A DNA stretch of 64,000 bases. Source: Achromobacter agilis. Its GTDB lineage: Bacteria; Pseudomonadota; Gammaproteobacteria; Burkholderiales; Burkholderiaceae_B. Under the pieces are notes generated by a model, which was not told the DNA's origin, did not search any database, and was given only the letters and a program-made list of their open reading frames with translations. The stretch covers positions 113,017 through 177,016 of the forward strand of contig NZ_UFQB01000012.1 of the NCBI RefSeq assembly GCF_900496965.1, in the 5' to 3' direction. A program made the translations under genes and the position numbers. This document shows, piece after piece, positions 36,870 to 44,651 of this stretch (positions are counted from its first letter, which is position 1; each line of letters begins with the position of its first letter).

Positions 36870-37472
36870 ATGGCCGGCCATCCGGGCGCGTCGACTCTGC
36901 TGGCCGCGGCGCTGCTGGCCGCCGCCGGCGGCTCTTTTGCGCAAGAGCCTCCCTACAAGGCCGAGATCCTCGATCTCAAGGCCACGATCCTGGACCTGAA
37001 GGGTTTTCCTTCCGACACCGGCGCAGGCGTGTCCGACCTGACCGCTCGGGTGGACGGGCTGGCGGCCCGGCACGAAGGGCTGTCGGTGCGGCAAGACAAG
37101 AATGCCGTGACGGTATCGATGCTGGGCGACGTGCTGTTCGACTTCGACAAGGCCGCGATCCGGCCCGCCGCCGAGCCCACGCTGCAGGACATCGCCAGCC
37201 TCATCAAGTCGGGCTCCGGCGGCAAGGTCGTCATCGAAGGGCACACCGATTCCAAGGGATCGGCGTCCTACAACAAGGATCTGTCGCTGCGGCGCGCCAA
37301 GGCGGTGGCGCAGTGGCTGGCAAGCCATGGCGTGGACCCGTCGCGGCTGAGCACCAAGGGACTGGGCGATACCCAGCCGGTCCAGCCCAACAAGCTTGCC
37401 AACGGCGCCGACAATCCGCAGGGCCGAGCCCAGAACCGGCGCGTGGAATTCGTGCTGCCCAAGAAGCAGTAG
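36870..37472 (+). CDS. OmpA family peptidoglycan-associated protein
   Basis: A 200-aa protein with a signal peptide (TLLAAALLAAAGGSFAQ), a short Leu-repeat linker (AEILDLKATILDLKG) and a C-terminal OmpA domain at about 85-195 with LFDFDKAAIRPAA, EGHTDSKGSASYN and NRRVEF, the regions contacting diaminopimelate of peptidoglycan. There is no beta-barrel, so it is periplasmic or lipid-independent. Coupled to the small secreted protein upstream. Confidence 0.9.
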   Translation: MAGHPGASTLLAAALLAAAGGSFAQEPPYKAEILDLKATILDLKGFPSDTGAGVSDLTARVDGLAARHEGLSVRQDKNAVTVSMLGDVLFDFDKAAIRPAAEPTLQDIASLIKSGSGGKVVIEGHTDSKGSASYNKDLSLRRAKAVAQWLASHGVDPSRLSTKGLGDTQPVQPNKLANGADNPQGRAQNRRVEFVLPKKQ

Positions 37473-37479
37473 CGCGGCG

Positions 37480-37977
37480 TCAGCGGGCCGCCGCCGGCTC
37501 GTCCGCCGCATGCAGGGCGACGTCCATATCGATCAGCACCGGCGCGTCGCGCGGCAGTTCCCGCACGCCGATGACCGAGCGCGGATGCCGCCCCTTTGCG
37601 CCGAACAGCTCGGACAGCAGTTCCGATCCGGTGTCCGCAATGGCGGAAAGCCGGGCGCTCTTGCGCTCGCCCACCTGGAAGTAATAATTGACCCGCAGTA
37701 TCTGGGCCACGGCGTCCAGGCCGCCCTGCGCGCTGTGCGCCACCCACGACAGGGCATGCAGCACGCACAGGCGCACGGCCTCGCGCGCCTGCTCCTCGGA
37801 CACCTGTTCGCCGATGGCGCCCTGAACGAGCAGGCGGTCGGGCGCCACCTTGGGGATCTGCCCGGCCACATGCACCGTGTTGCCATGCCGCAGCGCCGGC
37901 AAGTAGGCATAGTGCGTCGGCGTGGGCGCCGGCAGCGCCAGCCCCAGCGCCTTCAATCGCGATTCCGTTTCGCCCAT
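37480..37977 (-). CDS. RidA family protein
   Basis: A 165-aa member of the RidA/YjgF/Rid family, typically deaminating reactive enamine/imine intermediates. Family segments are HYAYLPALRHGNTVHVAGQIP and the C-terminal SVIGVRELPRDAPVLIDMDVAL. The usual RidA arginine near the C-terminal end is seen in VRELPRD. It ends a leftward group with a Bug receptor and an M19-like peptidase, suggesting catabolism of a nitrogen compound. The gene symbol is withheld because several Rid subgroups exist. Confidence 0.88.
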   Translation of the reverse strand: MGETESRLKALGLALPAPTPTHYAYLPALRHGNTVHVAGQIPKVAPDRLLVQGAIGEQVSEEQAREAVRLCVLHALSWVAHSAQGGLDAVAQILRVNYYFQVGERKSARLSAIADTGSELLSELFGAKGRHPRSVIGVRELPRDAPVLIDMDVALHAADEPAAAR

Positions 37978-37990
37978 TTCCGCCGTCCTT

Positions 37991-38968
37991 CTAGAGCTTG
38001 CCGGGCAGGAAATTGACTTGCTTGGCCAGCGTGGCCCACCGCTTGCTCTCGCCCGCGACGAAGCTGGCGAAGGCTTCCGCCGAACCGCCCTTGGTGCTTA
38101 CCCCCTGCTCTTTCAGCCGCGTGGCGACTTCGGGCGATTGCAGCGCCTTGTTGAATTCCTCGTTCAACTTCCTGATGATGGGCGCGGGCGTGCCGGCAGG
38201 CGCCACGATGCCCTGCCAGGAAGTGATGTCCAGGTCGGCCAGGCCCACCTCCTTGTAGCTCGGGATGTCGGGCGCGGAGTCGATGCGGGTGGGAGAAGTC
38301 ACCGCCAGGGCGCGCAGCTTTCCTGCCTGCACGTGCGGCAGCAGCGTGATCACGGGGTCCAGGATCAGGCTGATGTGGCCGCCCAGCAGGTCATTGATGG
38401 CGGGCGCGCTGCCCTTGTACGGGATGTGCGCCATGCGGATGCCGGCCCGCTGCTTGAAGAGCTCGCCCGCCAGGAAGGTGGAACTGGAGGCCGAGCCGAA
38501 GGTCAGCGCGTCGGGTTTTTCATGGGCATAGGCGATGAACTCCTTCATCGTCTTGGCCGGCACGGAGTGGCTGGTCGCGATGATGTAGGGCTGGTCGGCC
38601 AGTAGGATCACGGGCGCGAAATCACGCGCGGCGGAGTATGGCAGGCTGGCGTACTGCAGTTCATTGATCGACATGATCGGCAGGTTCGCCAGCAGCAGCG
38701 TATAGCCGTCCGCGGGCGCCCGGGCCACGTATTCGGCGCCGATGATGCCGCTGGCGCCGGGCTTGTTGACCACCAATACGGGCTGCTTGATGTCCTGGCC
38801 GAGCTTTTGCGCCACTGTGCGCACGACCAGGTCCGCCACGCCTCCCGGCGGGAACGGCACGACGATCTGGATGTTCTTGTTCGGGAATTCCTGCGCACAG
38901 GCTTGCCCATTCCACAGGACTCCCAAGGCCAGGGCGGCGGATGCGAAAAGGCGGACGGCTTTCTTCAT
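37991..38968 (-). CDS. Bug family tripartite tricarboxylate transporter receptor
   Basis: A 325-aa periplasmic receptor with signal peptide (KKAVRLFASAALALGVL, cleaved at ACA-QE) and the Bug opening FPNKNIQIVVPFPPGGVADLVVR, VNKPGASG, IPYKGSAPAINDLLGGHI. The ATG at 38968 has GGAG seven bases upstream; the ATG at 38974 is too close to it. It is placed between RidA and M19-like genes and divergent LysR control lies upstream. The ligand is unknown. Confidence 0.93.
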   Translation of the reverse strand: MKKAVRLFASAALALGVLWNGQACAQEFPNKNIQIVVPFPPGGVADLVVRTVAQKLGQDIKQPVLVVNKPGASGIIGAEYVARAPADGYTLLLANLPIMSINELQYASLPYSAARDFAPVILLADQPYIIATSHSVPAKTMKEFIAYAHEKPDALTFGSASSSTFLAGELFKQRAGIRMAHIPYKGSAPAINDLLGGHISLILDPVITLLPHVQAGKLRALAVTSPTRIDSAPDIPSYKEVGLADLDITSWQGIVAPAGTPAPIIRKLNEEFNKALQSPEVATRLKEQGVSTKGGSAEAFASFVAGESKRWATLAKQVNFLPGKL

Positions 38969-39000
38969 GTTCATGCTCCGGGGTTGCGGCCCAAGGAAAA

Positions 39001-40005
39001 TTACGATTCGCTCGGCGCGGCGGCCGGGCCAAAACTCTGGTCGAAAAAGCGCATCCAGTTCTCGCCCATGAGCAACGCCACCTCGCGCGGCGAGAACCCC
39101 GTGGCGCGCAGCCCGTCCTCGATGTTGGCGAAGTCGCGGCTGTCCTGGAACCAGCCGGGCTGGGGCGGGAACCCCGGCTGCGCCGCGGATCCCTCGCCGT
39201 AATCGACGCCCTTGGTGTAGCGGCCCGTGCGCATCCACTGGACGACGGAATCCGGCTGGTCCTGGCACAGGTCCGACCCCAGGCCCAGGTGCTCGACGCC
39301 GATCAGTTCGGCCGTGCGAGCCACCATGGCGCAGAAGTCGTCCAGGGTGCAGGCCGACTTGCCCTTCAGATGGTGGGGATAGAGCGAAAAACCGAACATG
39401 CCGCCCGCGGACGCCAGCGCCTTCACCACCGTGTCCGATTTATTGCGCAGCGCCGCGGCCCACGAATGCGGATTGGCGTGGCTGATGGTGATGGGCCGCT
39501 CGGACAGATCGATCGCTTCGAGCGTGGAGCGTTCGCCTGAATGGCTCATGTCGATCACCAGCCCGACCCGGTTCATCTCCTTGATCACTTCCCGCCCCAT
39601 GCGGGTGATGCCGCTGTCCACGGATTCGTAGCAGCCCGAGGCCAGCAGGGACTGGTTGTTGTAGCTCAGCTGCATGAAGCGCACGCCCAGGGTGTGCACC
39701 ACTTCTACCAGGCCGATGTCGTCCTCGATGGGCGAAGGATTCTGCAGGCCGAAGATGATGGCCGTGCGCCCCGTTTCTTGCGCGCGCCTGACGTCGTCGC
39801 CGCTGCGAGCCTGCACGATCAATTCCGGATAGCGCTCGAACCAGGTGTTCCAGCGTTCAATATTCAGGATGGTCTCGCGCAGGTTCTCGTGATAGGCGAT
39901 GGTGACGTGGACTGCGTCCACGCCCCCTTCCCGCAATTGCCGGAATATCTTTTCGGACCAGTTGCTGTACTGCAGGCCGTCGACGCGTAAGGGGTTTGCG
40001 CTCAT
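39001..40005 (-). CDS. Peptidase M19 (membrane dipeptidase)-like protein
   Basis: A 334-aa TIM-barrel protein of the M19 renal-dipeptidase family. Histidines equivalent to the second zinc half-site are in DMSHSGERS and ISHANPH, and the late GLGSDLCQD block is conserved. The first half-site is not: the family HxD after the opening VDG is replaced (VDGLQYSNW), and the bridging-glutamate region reads GLQNPSPIED. A mono-metal or altered enzyme is therefore possible. It is first in the leftward peptidase-Bug-RidA group divergent from LysR. Confidence 0.85.
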   Translation of the reverse strand: MSANPLRVDGLQYSNWSEKIFRQLREGGVDAVHVTIAYHENLRETILNIERWNTWFERYPELIVQARSGDDVRRAQETGRTAIIFGLQNPSPIEDDIGLVEVVHTLGVRFMQLSYNNQSLLASGCYESVDSGITRMGREVIKEMNRVGLVIDMSHSGERSTLEAIDLSERPITISHANPHSWAAALRNKSDTVVKALASAGGMFGFSLYPHHLKGKSACTLDDFCAMVARTAELIGVEHLGLGSDLCQDQPDSVVQWMRTGRYTKGVDYGEGSAAQPGFPPQPGWFQDSRDFANIEDGLRATGFSPREVALLMGENWMRFFDQSFGPAAAPSES

Positions 40006-40052
40006 TGCTGCTTCCTTGAATGGGATGAGCGGTACTGTAGATATCCAGCCAA

Positions 40053-40071
40053 ATTTCAGTCAAACTAAAAT
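40053..40071. promoter_or_regulatory. LysR-type operator candidate
   Basis: ATTTCAGT-CAA-ACTAAAAT is an 8-bp inverted repeat (one mismatch) with the T-N11-A form bound by LysR-type regulators. It lies in the 96-base spacer between the divergent M19-like and LysR genes, 31 bases from the LysR start. Confidence 0.6.
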
Positions 40072-40101
40072 TATTTTCATCCATTCAATAATTTCTTAAT
40101 C

Positions 40102-40983
40102 GTGAAGCTAGAGCACTTGCGCATGTTCCTGGCCGTGGTCGATGCGGGCGAGCTGGCCCAGGCGGGCGACCGCGTCGGCCGCACGCCAGCGGCGCTGTCC
40201 ATGACCTTGAAACAGCTGGAATCCGAGCTGGGCGGACCGCTGTTCGAGGGCGAACGCAAGATCCGGCTGTCTCCCCTGGGCATCTATGTGCGCGCGCACG
40301 CGCAACGGGCCATCGCCGAATACGACTCGGCCGTAGCCCACATGCTGCGCTACGCCAGCGGCGCCCTGGGCACGGCCAAGGTGGCAGCCGTGCCGTCCGC
40401 GGCCACGCGGCTGCTGCCGCGGGTCATCGGCCAGATGCGCCGGCAATATCCCCAGGTGCGGGTGGATCTGCGCGATATCGATTCCGCCGCCGTGGGTAGC
40501 GCGGTGGCCAGCGGCGCGGTGGATTTCGGCGTCGCCACGCTGCCAGAGCCCCTGCCGGGGATTCTGGCCGAGCCGCTGTTCGCGGACCGCTTCGTGCTCG
40601 TGTGCCCCGCCCGCCACAGCCTCACGAAGTTGGGCCGCGACGTGCGCTGGAAGGACATCGACGCCGCCGAGTTCATCGCCAATGGCCTGTGCGCGCGTTT
40701 CAACGTGCCGGAGGTGGCCGCGCTGGTCGAAGGCTCGCTGCTGACGGTGCGCAACACCACCTCTTTGCTCACTTTCGTCGAACAGGGCTTTGGCGTCACC
40801 ATCCTGCCCGCGCTGGCGGTTCCCGCGGCCGACGGCCTGGCCATCTTGCCCCTGGCGGACCAGAGCGCCGCTCGCAGCCTGGAACTGCTGACCCGGCGGG
40901 GCGAAACCCTCAGCCCTGCTTCGCAGGCATTGCTGGGCCTCACCCGAACCGCGGCCGCGGAACTGGCGCTGGCCTGGTCCTGA
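40102..40983 (+). CDS. LysR family transcriptional regulator
   Basis: A 293-aa regulator starting at GTG, with the LysR helix-turn-helix (LEHLRMFLAVVDAGELAQAGDRVGRTPAALSMTLKQLE, residues 3-40) and a periplasmic-binding-protein-like effector domain from about residue 90. The recognition helix has TPAALSMTLKQLE. Divergent to the M19/Bug/RidA group, which it most likely controls through the site at 40053-40071. Confidence 0.94.
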   Translation: MKLEHLRMFLAVVDAGELAQAGDRVGRTPAALSMTLKQLESELGGPLFEGERKIRLSPLGIYVRAHAQRAIAEYDSAVAHMLRYASGALGTAKVAAVPSAATRLLPRVIGQMRRQYPQVRVDLRDIDSAAVGSAVASGAVDFGVATLPEPLPGILAEPLFADRFVLVCPARHSLTKLGRDVRWKDIDAAEFIANGLCARFNVPEVAALVEGSLLTVRNTTSLLTFVEQGFGVTILPALAVPAADGLAILPLADQSAARSLELLTRRGETLSPASQALLGLTRTAAAELALAWS

Positions 40984-40999
40984 CGGAAACCGGACACTC

Positions 41000-41209
41000 A
41001 TGAAATTCGATATCTACGGCAGGTTCCAGCTCGACATCCATCGCGAAGGCGCCGCCTGGGCGGCATACCGGTCGGACGGCGGCAAACGCGTCCGGGTCGC
41101 GGACCTGGCGATCCCGCCAGACGTCTCCACCGATGAACTGGCTGAATACCTGGACGACGTCTACCACGAGCTCTCGCGCCCCGGCGAACGGATCTCGCGC
41201 GTTGGCTAG
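41000..41209 (+). CDS. Small conserved protein, possibly DUF7661
   Basis: A 69-aa soluble acidic protein (MKFDIYGRFQLDIHREG start, then IPPDVSTDELAEYLDDVYHELSRPG). Short proteins with this MKFDIYGRF opening recur in beta- and gamma-proteobacteria and have been placed in a domain of unknown function; I am moderately sure of this match. It begins 16 bases after the LysR stop. No function is known. Confidence 0.6.
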   Translation: MKFDIYGRFQLDIHREGAAWAAYRSDGGKRVRVADLAIPPDVSTDELAEYLDDVYHELSRPGERISRVG

Positions 41210-41285
41210 GCCGCCGGAGCCCCGCCGGCCTGCGGCGTTTGCCACCCGGTCGGCCCGGTGCTACCGTGCCGATGGCTTATCGGGG

Positions 41286-41645
41286 ATGGAACAGTCGATG
41301 GGAATTTTCAAGGGCATGCGGCGCTCGCTGGTCGCCTTCGGGATCGTGGCGGTGCTGGGCGTGCTGAGCATGGGAGCGCTGGGCGCGGCCCTTTACTACG
41401 CGGGATATCCCGTGCTGGCGCCGCTGTACGGCAAGTTGGACGATTGGCACGGCGACTGGGTCTGGCCCGCCACCATTGCCACGGGCTCGGCCTGGTCCCT
41501 CAGCTTCCTGGCCGCCGGCGCGCTCAATCTGCGGCTGGAACGTTCCCGACTCGGTTCCGCGGCTCGCCGCGCCGTCTACGCAGCGACACTATGGATAGGC
41601 GCAGTGGCCGCCTGGATCGTGGCCGGGGCGTTCCAACCCGCCTGA
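41286..41645 (+). CDS. Small three-span membrane protein of unknown function
   Basis: A 119-aa protein with hydrophobic segments at about residues 14-40 (SLVAFGIVAVLGVLSMGALG), 58-78 and 95-115 (TLWIGAVAAWIVAGAF). The ATG at 41286 is followed by an alternative at 41298; neither ribosome site decides. A GGCCCG-AG-CGGGCC stem just after the stop followed by TATTCTT may be its terminator. No family recognised. Confidence 0.65.
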   Translation: MEQSMGIFKGMRRSLVAFGIVAVLGVLSMGALGAALYYAGYPVLAPLYGKLDDWHGDWVWPATIATGSAWSLSFLAAGALNLRLERSRLGSAARRAVYAATLWIGAVAAWIVAGAFQPA

Positions 41646-41666
41646 GGCCCGAGCGGGCCTATTCTT
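41646..41666 (+). terminator. Short stem-loop after small membrane protein gene
   Basis: GGCCCG (41646-41651), two-base loop, CGGGCC (41654-41659), then TATTCTT. The stem is only six pairs with a very tight loop, so it is a weak terminator candidate; it also overlaps the end of the 23-aa frame on the other strand. Confidence 0.4.
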
Positions 41667-41730
41667 CCTCGCCGTAGCCGAACGGCCAGCGGCGCTTGTT
41701 CGGCTCGGGCGCGGGTGTCTGGGTGTGCAT
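41659..41730 (-). CDS. Candidate 23-aa small protein
   Basis: Reads MHTQTPAPEPNKRRWPFGYGEEE and stops. CAGGAG lies seven bases before the ATG, one of the better ribosome sites in this part of the window. The peptide has a proline-rich start, an Arg-Arg-Trp-Pro core and an acidic tail, unlike random GC-rich sequence. It has no transmembrane part. Translation is inferred only from the ribosome site and composition. Confidence 0.45.
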   Translation of the reverse strand: MHTQTPAPEPNKRRWPFGYGEEE

Positions 41731-41852
41731 GGCAGTCTCCTGGATATCGATGACCGAATGCTACAGCCATCCCCAGGATCGAACTGCAAAGGTTCGCAAA
41801 GTTTGCGACCACCGTCCCAAAGCAACTCCATCCGTGTTTCTAACACAAGCAG

Positions 41853-41872
41853 GCCCCGCTCTGCATCGGGGC
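41853..41872. terminator. GC-rich hairpin
   Basis: GCCCCG, eight-base loop, CGGGGC. There is no clear T-run on either side, so it could be a weak terminator or just secondary structure before the 76-aa protein gene. Confidence 0.35.
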
Positions 41873-41942
41873 TAGAACGCATGCGATTTCACGATGTGGC
41901 GCAGTAGGATGGGAACAGAGCGCCGCATGAAGGGAGAACGTC

Positions 41943-42173
41943 ATGCCAGGTTCCAACTGGATATGTGGCACCAAGCCACCGCATCGTCAGGGGTTCTACG
42001 AAACCGAATTCAATACCGGGGAAACCGAAGTCACGATGTACTCCATACTGGGCTGGATGCCGCCGGCACACCGGGGGTATGTGGTCCGGTGGCGCCCGCT
42101 GGAGCCAGCCGTGGAGCAGGCGGAGATCGAGCGCTATCTGTATTACCGCCGGGAAGGCCGCGGCCATTCATGA
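41943..42173 (+). CDS. Small protein of unknown function
   Basis: A 76-aa protein beginning MPGSNWICGTKPPH, with GGGAG seven bases upstream of the ATG. Aromatic- and proline-rich in the middle (YSILGWMPPAHRGYVVRWRPLEP), charged at the end (IERYLYYRREG). One cysteine. It stands alone, preceded at 41853-41872 by a GCCCCG/CGGGGC hairpin. No family recognised. Confidence 0.55.
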   Translation: MPGSNWICGTKPPHRQGFYETEFNTGETEVTMYSILGWMPPAHRGYVVRWRPLEPAVEQAEIERYLYYRREGRGHS

Positions 42174-42202
42174 GCCGCGGCCCGGCGACCGCCCGGTAAC
42201 AC

Positions 42203-44404
42203 TCAGAACTTATAGGTAGCCGTCAGCATGGCCACCCGGCCGTCGCCGTACTCGATGGCGGACGAACGCGATTCGCTGCCCAGTACCTGGCGCACGCGCT
42301 CTACATAGGCCTTGTCGCCCAGGTTGTCCACGTTGAGCTGCAGCCTGAAATGCTTGTCCAAGTCATAGGACACCATGGCGCTGTGCACCAGGTAGCTGGC
42401 CAGTTCCCCATCACCCTGCGCCGTGACGTTGCGGGTACCCATGAAGCGCGCGCCGTAGCCCAGCGTCCACGAATCGTCGGGCTTATAGGTGGTCCACAGG
42501 CTGAAGGAAGAACGGGGCGTGTTGCCCAGCCGTTGCCCTTCGCGATCGGGATATGCCGAGGAATTCAGCGTCTTGGCCTGGGTATAGGTGTAGTTGGCGA
42601 AGACGTTCCATTGCGAGGTGATGGCGCCCGCCGCGCCCAGCTCCAGCCCGCGCGAGCGCTGCCGTCCGACCAGGGCCTGGGTGCCGTCGGCCATGCGTTC
42701 GCGCACATTGGTTTTTTCGATCTGGAACAAGGCCGCCGTCAGCCCGAGCTTGCCGCCCAGCACGTCCCACTTGGTGCCGAGTTCGACTGCGCGGTTCTTT
42801 TCCGGGTTGAGGTCGCTCGTGGCGGCGGTGAAACCCGAGCCCGTGGTGACGAGGCTTTCGGCCGATGGGTTGAACGAAGTGCCGTACGACACATAAATGC
42901 GGCCGTTTTCGGCGGGCTTGAAAACAATGCCGGCGCGTCCGCTGAGATTGCGGTCGGTGCCCGACACTCTGGTGACGTCGCCCGCGGGCGTGGTGCTGCG
43001 CAGCGCGGCGTCGATCCAGTCGTAGCGCAGGCCCAGGCTGAGATCCCACTGGCGGGCCAGCGCGATGGTGTCCATGAGGTACAGCGCCTTGACCTCCAGG
43101 CTGGTCTTGTTGCGGCCCGAATATGCTTTGGCGGTGGGACCCGCCCAGTATCCCGGCGGATTGGAAAGCTGATAGCCCGCGGCGGGGAAATGCCGCCCGA
43201 TGTTGTACGAATAAGTGTCGCGCTCATAGGTCTCGCGCGAGAACTCGAAGCCGCTGACCATGGTATGGCCCAGGCCGAAGGTGTCGAATTCGGTGCTGAG
43301 CGTGGTCTGGTTGGCCCACATGTCCGTGAGCGAATCGCGGCCATAGGCCTGCGGGCCCGCCGGCCGGTAGCGGCCCGGCGCCAGGCCCAGCGTGTTGGCG
43401 TGCGAAGCGGAAATGACGGTATCGCGGCTGACGCGGGAATAGCGGCTCAGGTTCTGCAGCTTGGCCTTGTCGTTGAATGTATGCACCACCTTGACCGTGA
43501 CCGCATCGGAATCGATTTTCTCGCGGTCGAGGTTGCGCCAGCCGAAGTAGGCATGCTGGGATACGCCGTCCAGCCTGGAACCCTGCAAGGCCGGCAGGCC
43601 GTAGTCGGGCAGGTTGTGGTCGCGCTGATGGATATAGCTGAGGGTAAGGCGGGTGGGCCCGGTCAGGCCCAGCGTGAGCGACGGCGCTACGCCCCAGCGA
43701 TGCCGGTAGATTTCGTCGCGGCCGGCCACGTCGCTGCGGTGGCCCATCAGGTTGAGACGGAAGGCCGCGAAACCGTCGGAGCCGGGAAGTTCATGGTTGG
43801 CGTCCAGCGTGGCGCGGCGGTAGCGGTCCGTTCCCAGGCCGGCGGACATTTCGGTGAAGCTGCCCTCGCGGGCTTCCTTGCTGACCATGTTGACCGAGCC
43901 GCCGGTGGTGCCGGCGCCGCCGTACACGGAGTTGGGGCCCTTGATGACCTCGACCGATTCCAGGTTGAACATGTCGGTGCGGCTGGTCTGGGCGCTGTCG
44001 CGCAGGCCGTCGACCTGCATATTGGTGGTCGCGGCAAAACCGCGGATGTTGAACATGTCGCCGGAGCCGCCGCCGCCCTCGCCGGCATTGAAGGTAATGC
44101 CGGACACGTTGGACAGCACTTGCCGCAGGCTTTGCGCGTTCTGTTCCTGGATGATCTCGCGCGGCACGACGGTGATGGTCTGGGGCACGTCGAGCAGGGG
44201 CACGGGATACTTGGCCGAATTGGACTGGTTGGCCTTGTACCCATCCACCGGCGAGGCCGAGACGGTGACGGGATCCAGGACGTGATGCCCGGAGGACGCG
44301 CCGTTGCCGGCATGGGCCGGGGCGGCCAGCGTGGCGGCCGCCATGGCGGAAAAGAAGGTCGCGGCGGGAGCGAGGGAGTTGGAAAGGAGAGGCTTGCATG
44401 CCAT
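42203..44404 (-). CDS. TonB-dependent siderophore receptor
   Basis: A 733-aa outer-membrane receptor (from the ATG at 44404) that takes up ferric siderophores with energy from TonB. A signal region (SNSLAPAATFFSAMAAATLAAPAHA), TonB-box-like DPVTVSAS, plug domain with PQTITVVPREIIQEQNAQSL and FNIRGFAATTNMQVDGLRD, then a 22-strand barrel ending in the terminal Phe (LTATYKF) are seen. It belongs with the catecholate/hydroxamate siderophore group by its plug sequence. A Fur-like site lies upstream, and nine C's separate GGAG from the ATG. Ligand unknown. Confidence 0.95.
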   Translation of the reverse strand: MACKPLLSNSLAPAATFFSAMAAATLAAPAHAGNGASSGHHVLDPVTVSASPVDGYKANQSNSAKYPVPLLDVPQTITVVPREIIQEQNAQSLRQVLSNVSGITFNAGEGGGGSGDMFNIRGFAATTNMQVDGLRDSAQTSRTDMFNLESVEVIKGPNSVYGGAGTTGGSVNMVSKEAREGSFTEMSAGLGTDRYRRATLDANHELPGSDGFAAFRLNLMGHRSDVAGRDEIYRHRWGVAPSLTLGLTGPTRLTLSYIHQRDHNLPDYGLPALQGSRLDGVSQHAYFGWRNLDREKIDSDAVTVKVVHTFNDKAKLQNLSRYSRVSRDTVISASHANTLGLAPGRYRPAGPQAYGRDSLTDMWANQTTLSTEFDTFGLGHTMVSGFEFSRETYERDTYSYNIGRHFPAAGYQLSNPPGYWAGPTAKAYSGRNKTSLEVKALYLMDTIALARQWDLSLGLRYDWIDAALRSTTPAGDVTRVSGTDRNLSGRAGIVFKPAENGRIYVSYGTSFNPSAESLVTTGSGFTAATSDLNPEKNRAVELGTKWDVLGGKLGLTAALFQIEKTNVRERMADGTQALVGRQRSRGLELGAAGAITSQWNVFANYTYTQAKTLNSSAYPDREGQRLGNTPRSSFSLWTTYKPDDSWTLGYGARFMGTRNVTAQGDGELASYLVHSAMVSYDLDKHFRLQLNVDNLGDKAYVERVRQVLGSESRSSAIEYGDGRVAMLTATYKF

Positions 44405-44405
44405 C

Positions 44406-44414
44406 GGGGGGGGG
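44406..44414 (-). repeat. Nine-base homopolymer between Shine-Dalgarno and start of the TonB receptor
   Basis: Nine G:C pairs (C on the coding strand) lie between GGAG and the ATG of the siderophore receptor. Length changes here would alter ribosome-site spacing, now about eleven bases. Poly-C tracts control phase variation of fimbrial genes in Bordetella, though those lie in the promoter, not the ribosome site. Confidence 0.75.
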
Positions 44415-44425
44415 CTCCAATTAAA

Positions 44426-44440
44426 TGCGAATGATTCGCA
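44426..44440 (-). promoter_or_regulatory. Fur box candidate of the TonB receptor
   Basis: TGCGAAT-G-ATTCGCA is a perfect 7-1-7 inverted repeat 22 bases before the receptor start. The central GAATGATTC matches the core of Fur sites (NATwATNATwAT in 6-1-6 form) and iron repression of a siderophore receptor is expected. Confidence 0.6.
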
Positions 44441-44544
44441 CTTAATTCTCACTAAGACCGGCCGGACCCGGCGCAAGAAAATTCTCAATCTGCCGGCCTG
44501 CCGCTCTCCCCGCGCATAAGCCCTTGAAATAACTGACGGTTATG

Positions 44545-44610
44545 AAATTCCCTAAGGAAAACCCCATTAGGGAATTTGCTTATGCGCTTTAATTATTTGC
44601 AAAGCGCATA
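44545..44610. promoter_or_regulatory. Two consecutive perfect inverted repeats upstream of the LysR gene
   Basis: First repeat: AAATTCCCTAA (44545-44555), 11-base gap, TTAGGGAATTT (44567-44577). Second: TATGCGCTTT (44581-44590), 10-base gap, AAAGCGCATA (44601-44610). Both are perfect, lie within 110 bases of the LysR start at 44652 and are probably operators of that regulator or one of its partners. The spacing of about 34 bases between centres places them on nearly the same DNA face. Confidence 0.6.
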
Positions 44611-44651
44611 CTTGGCGCGCAAGAATTCGTCCTTGGCATAGATCAATACAG

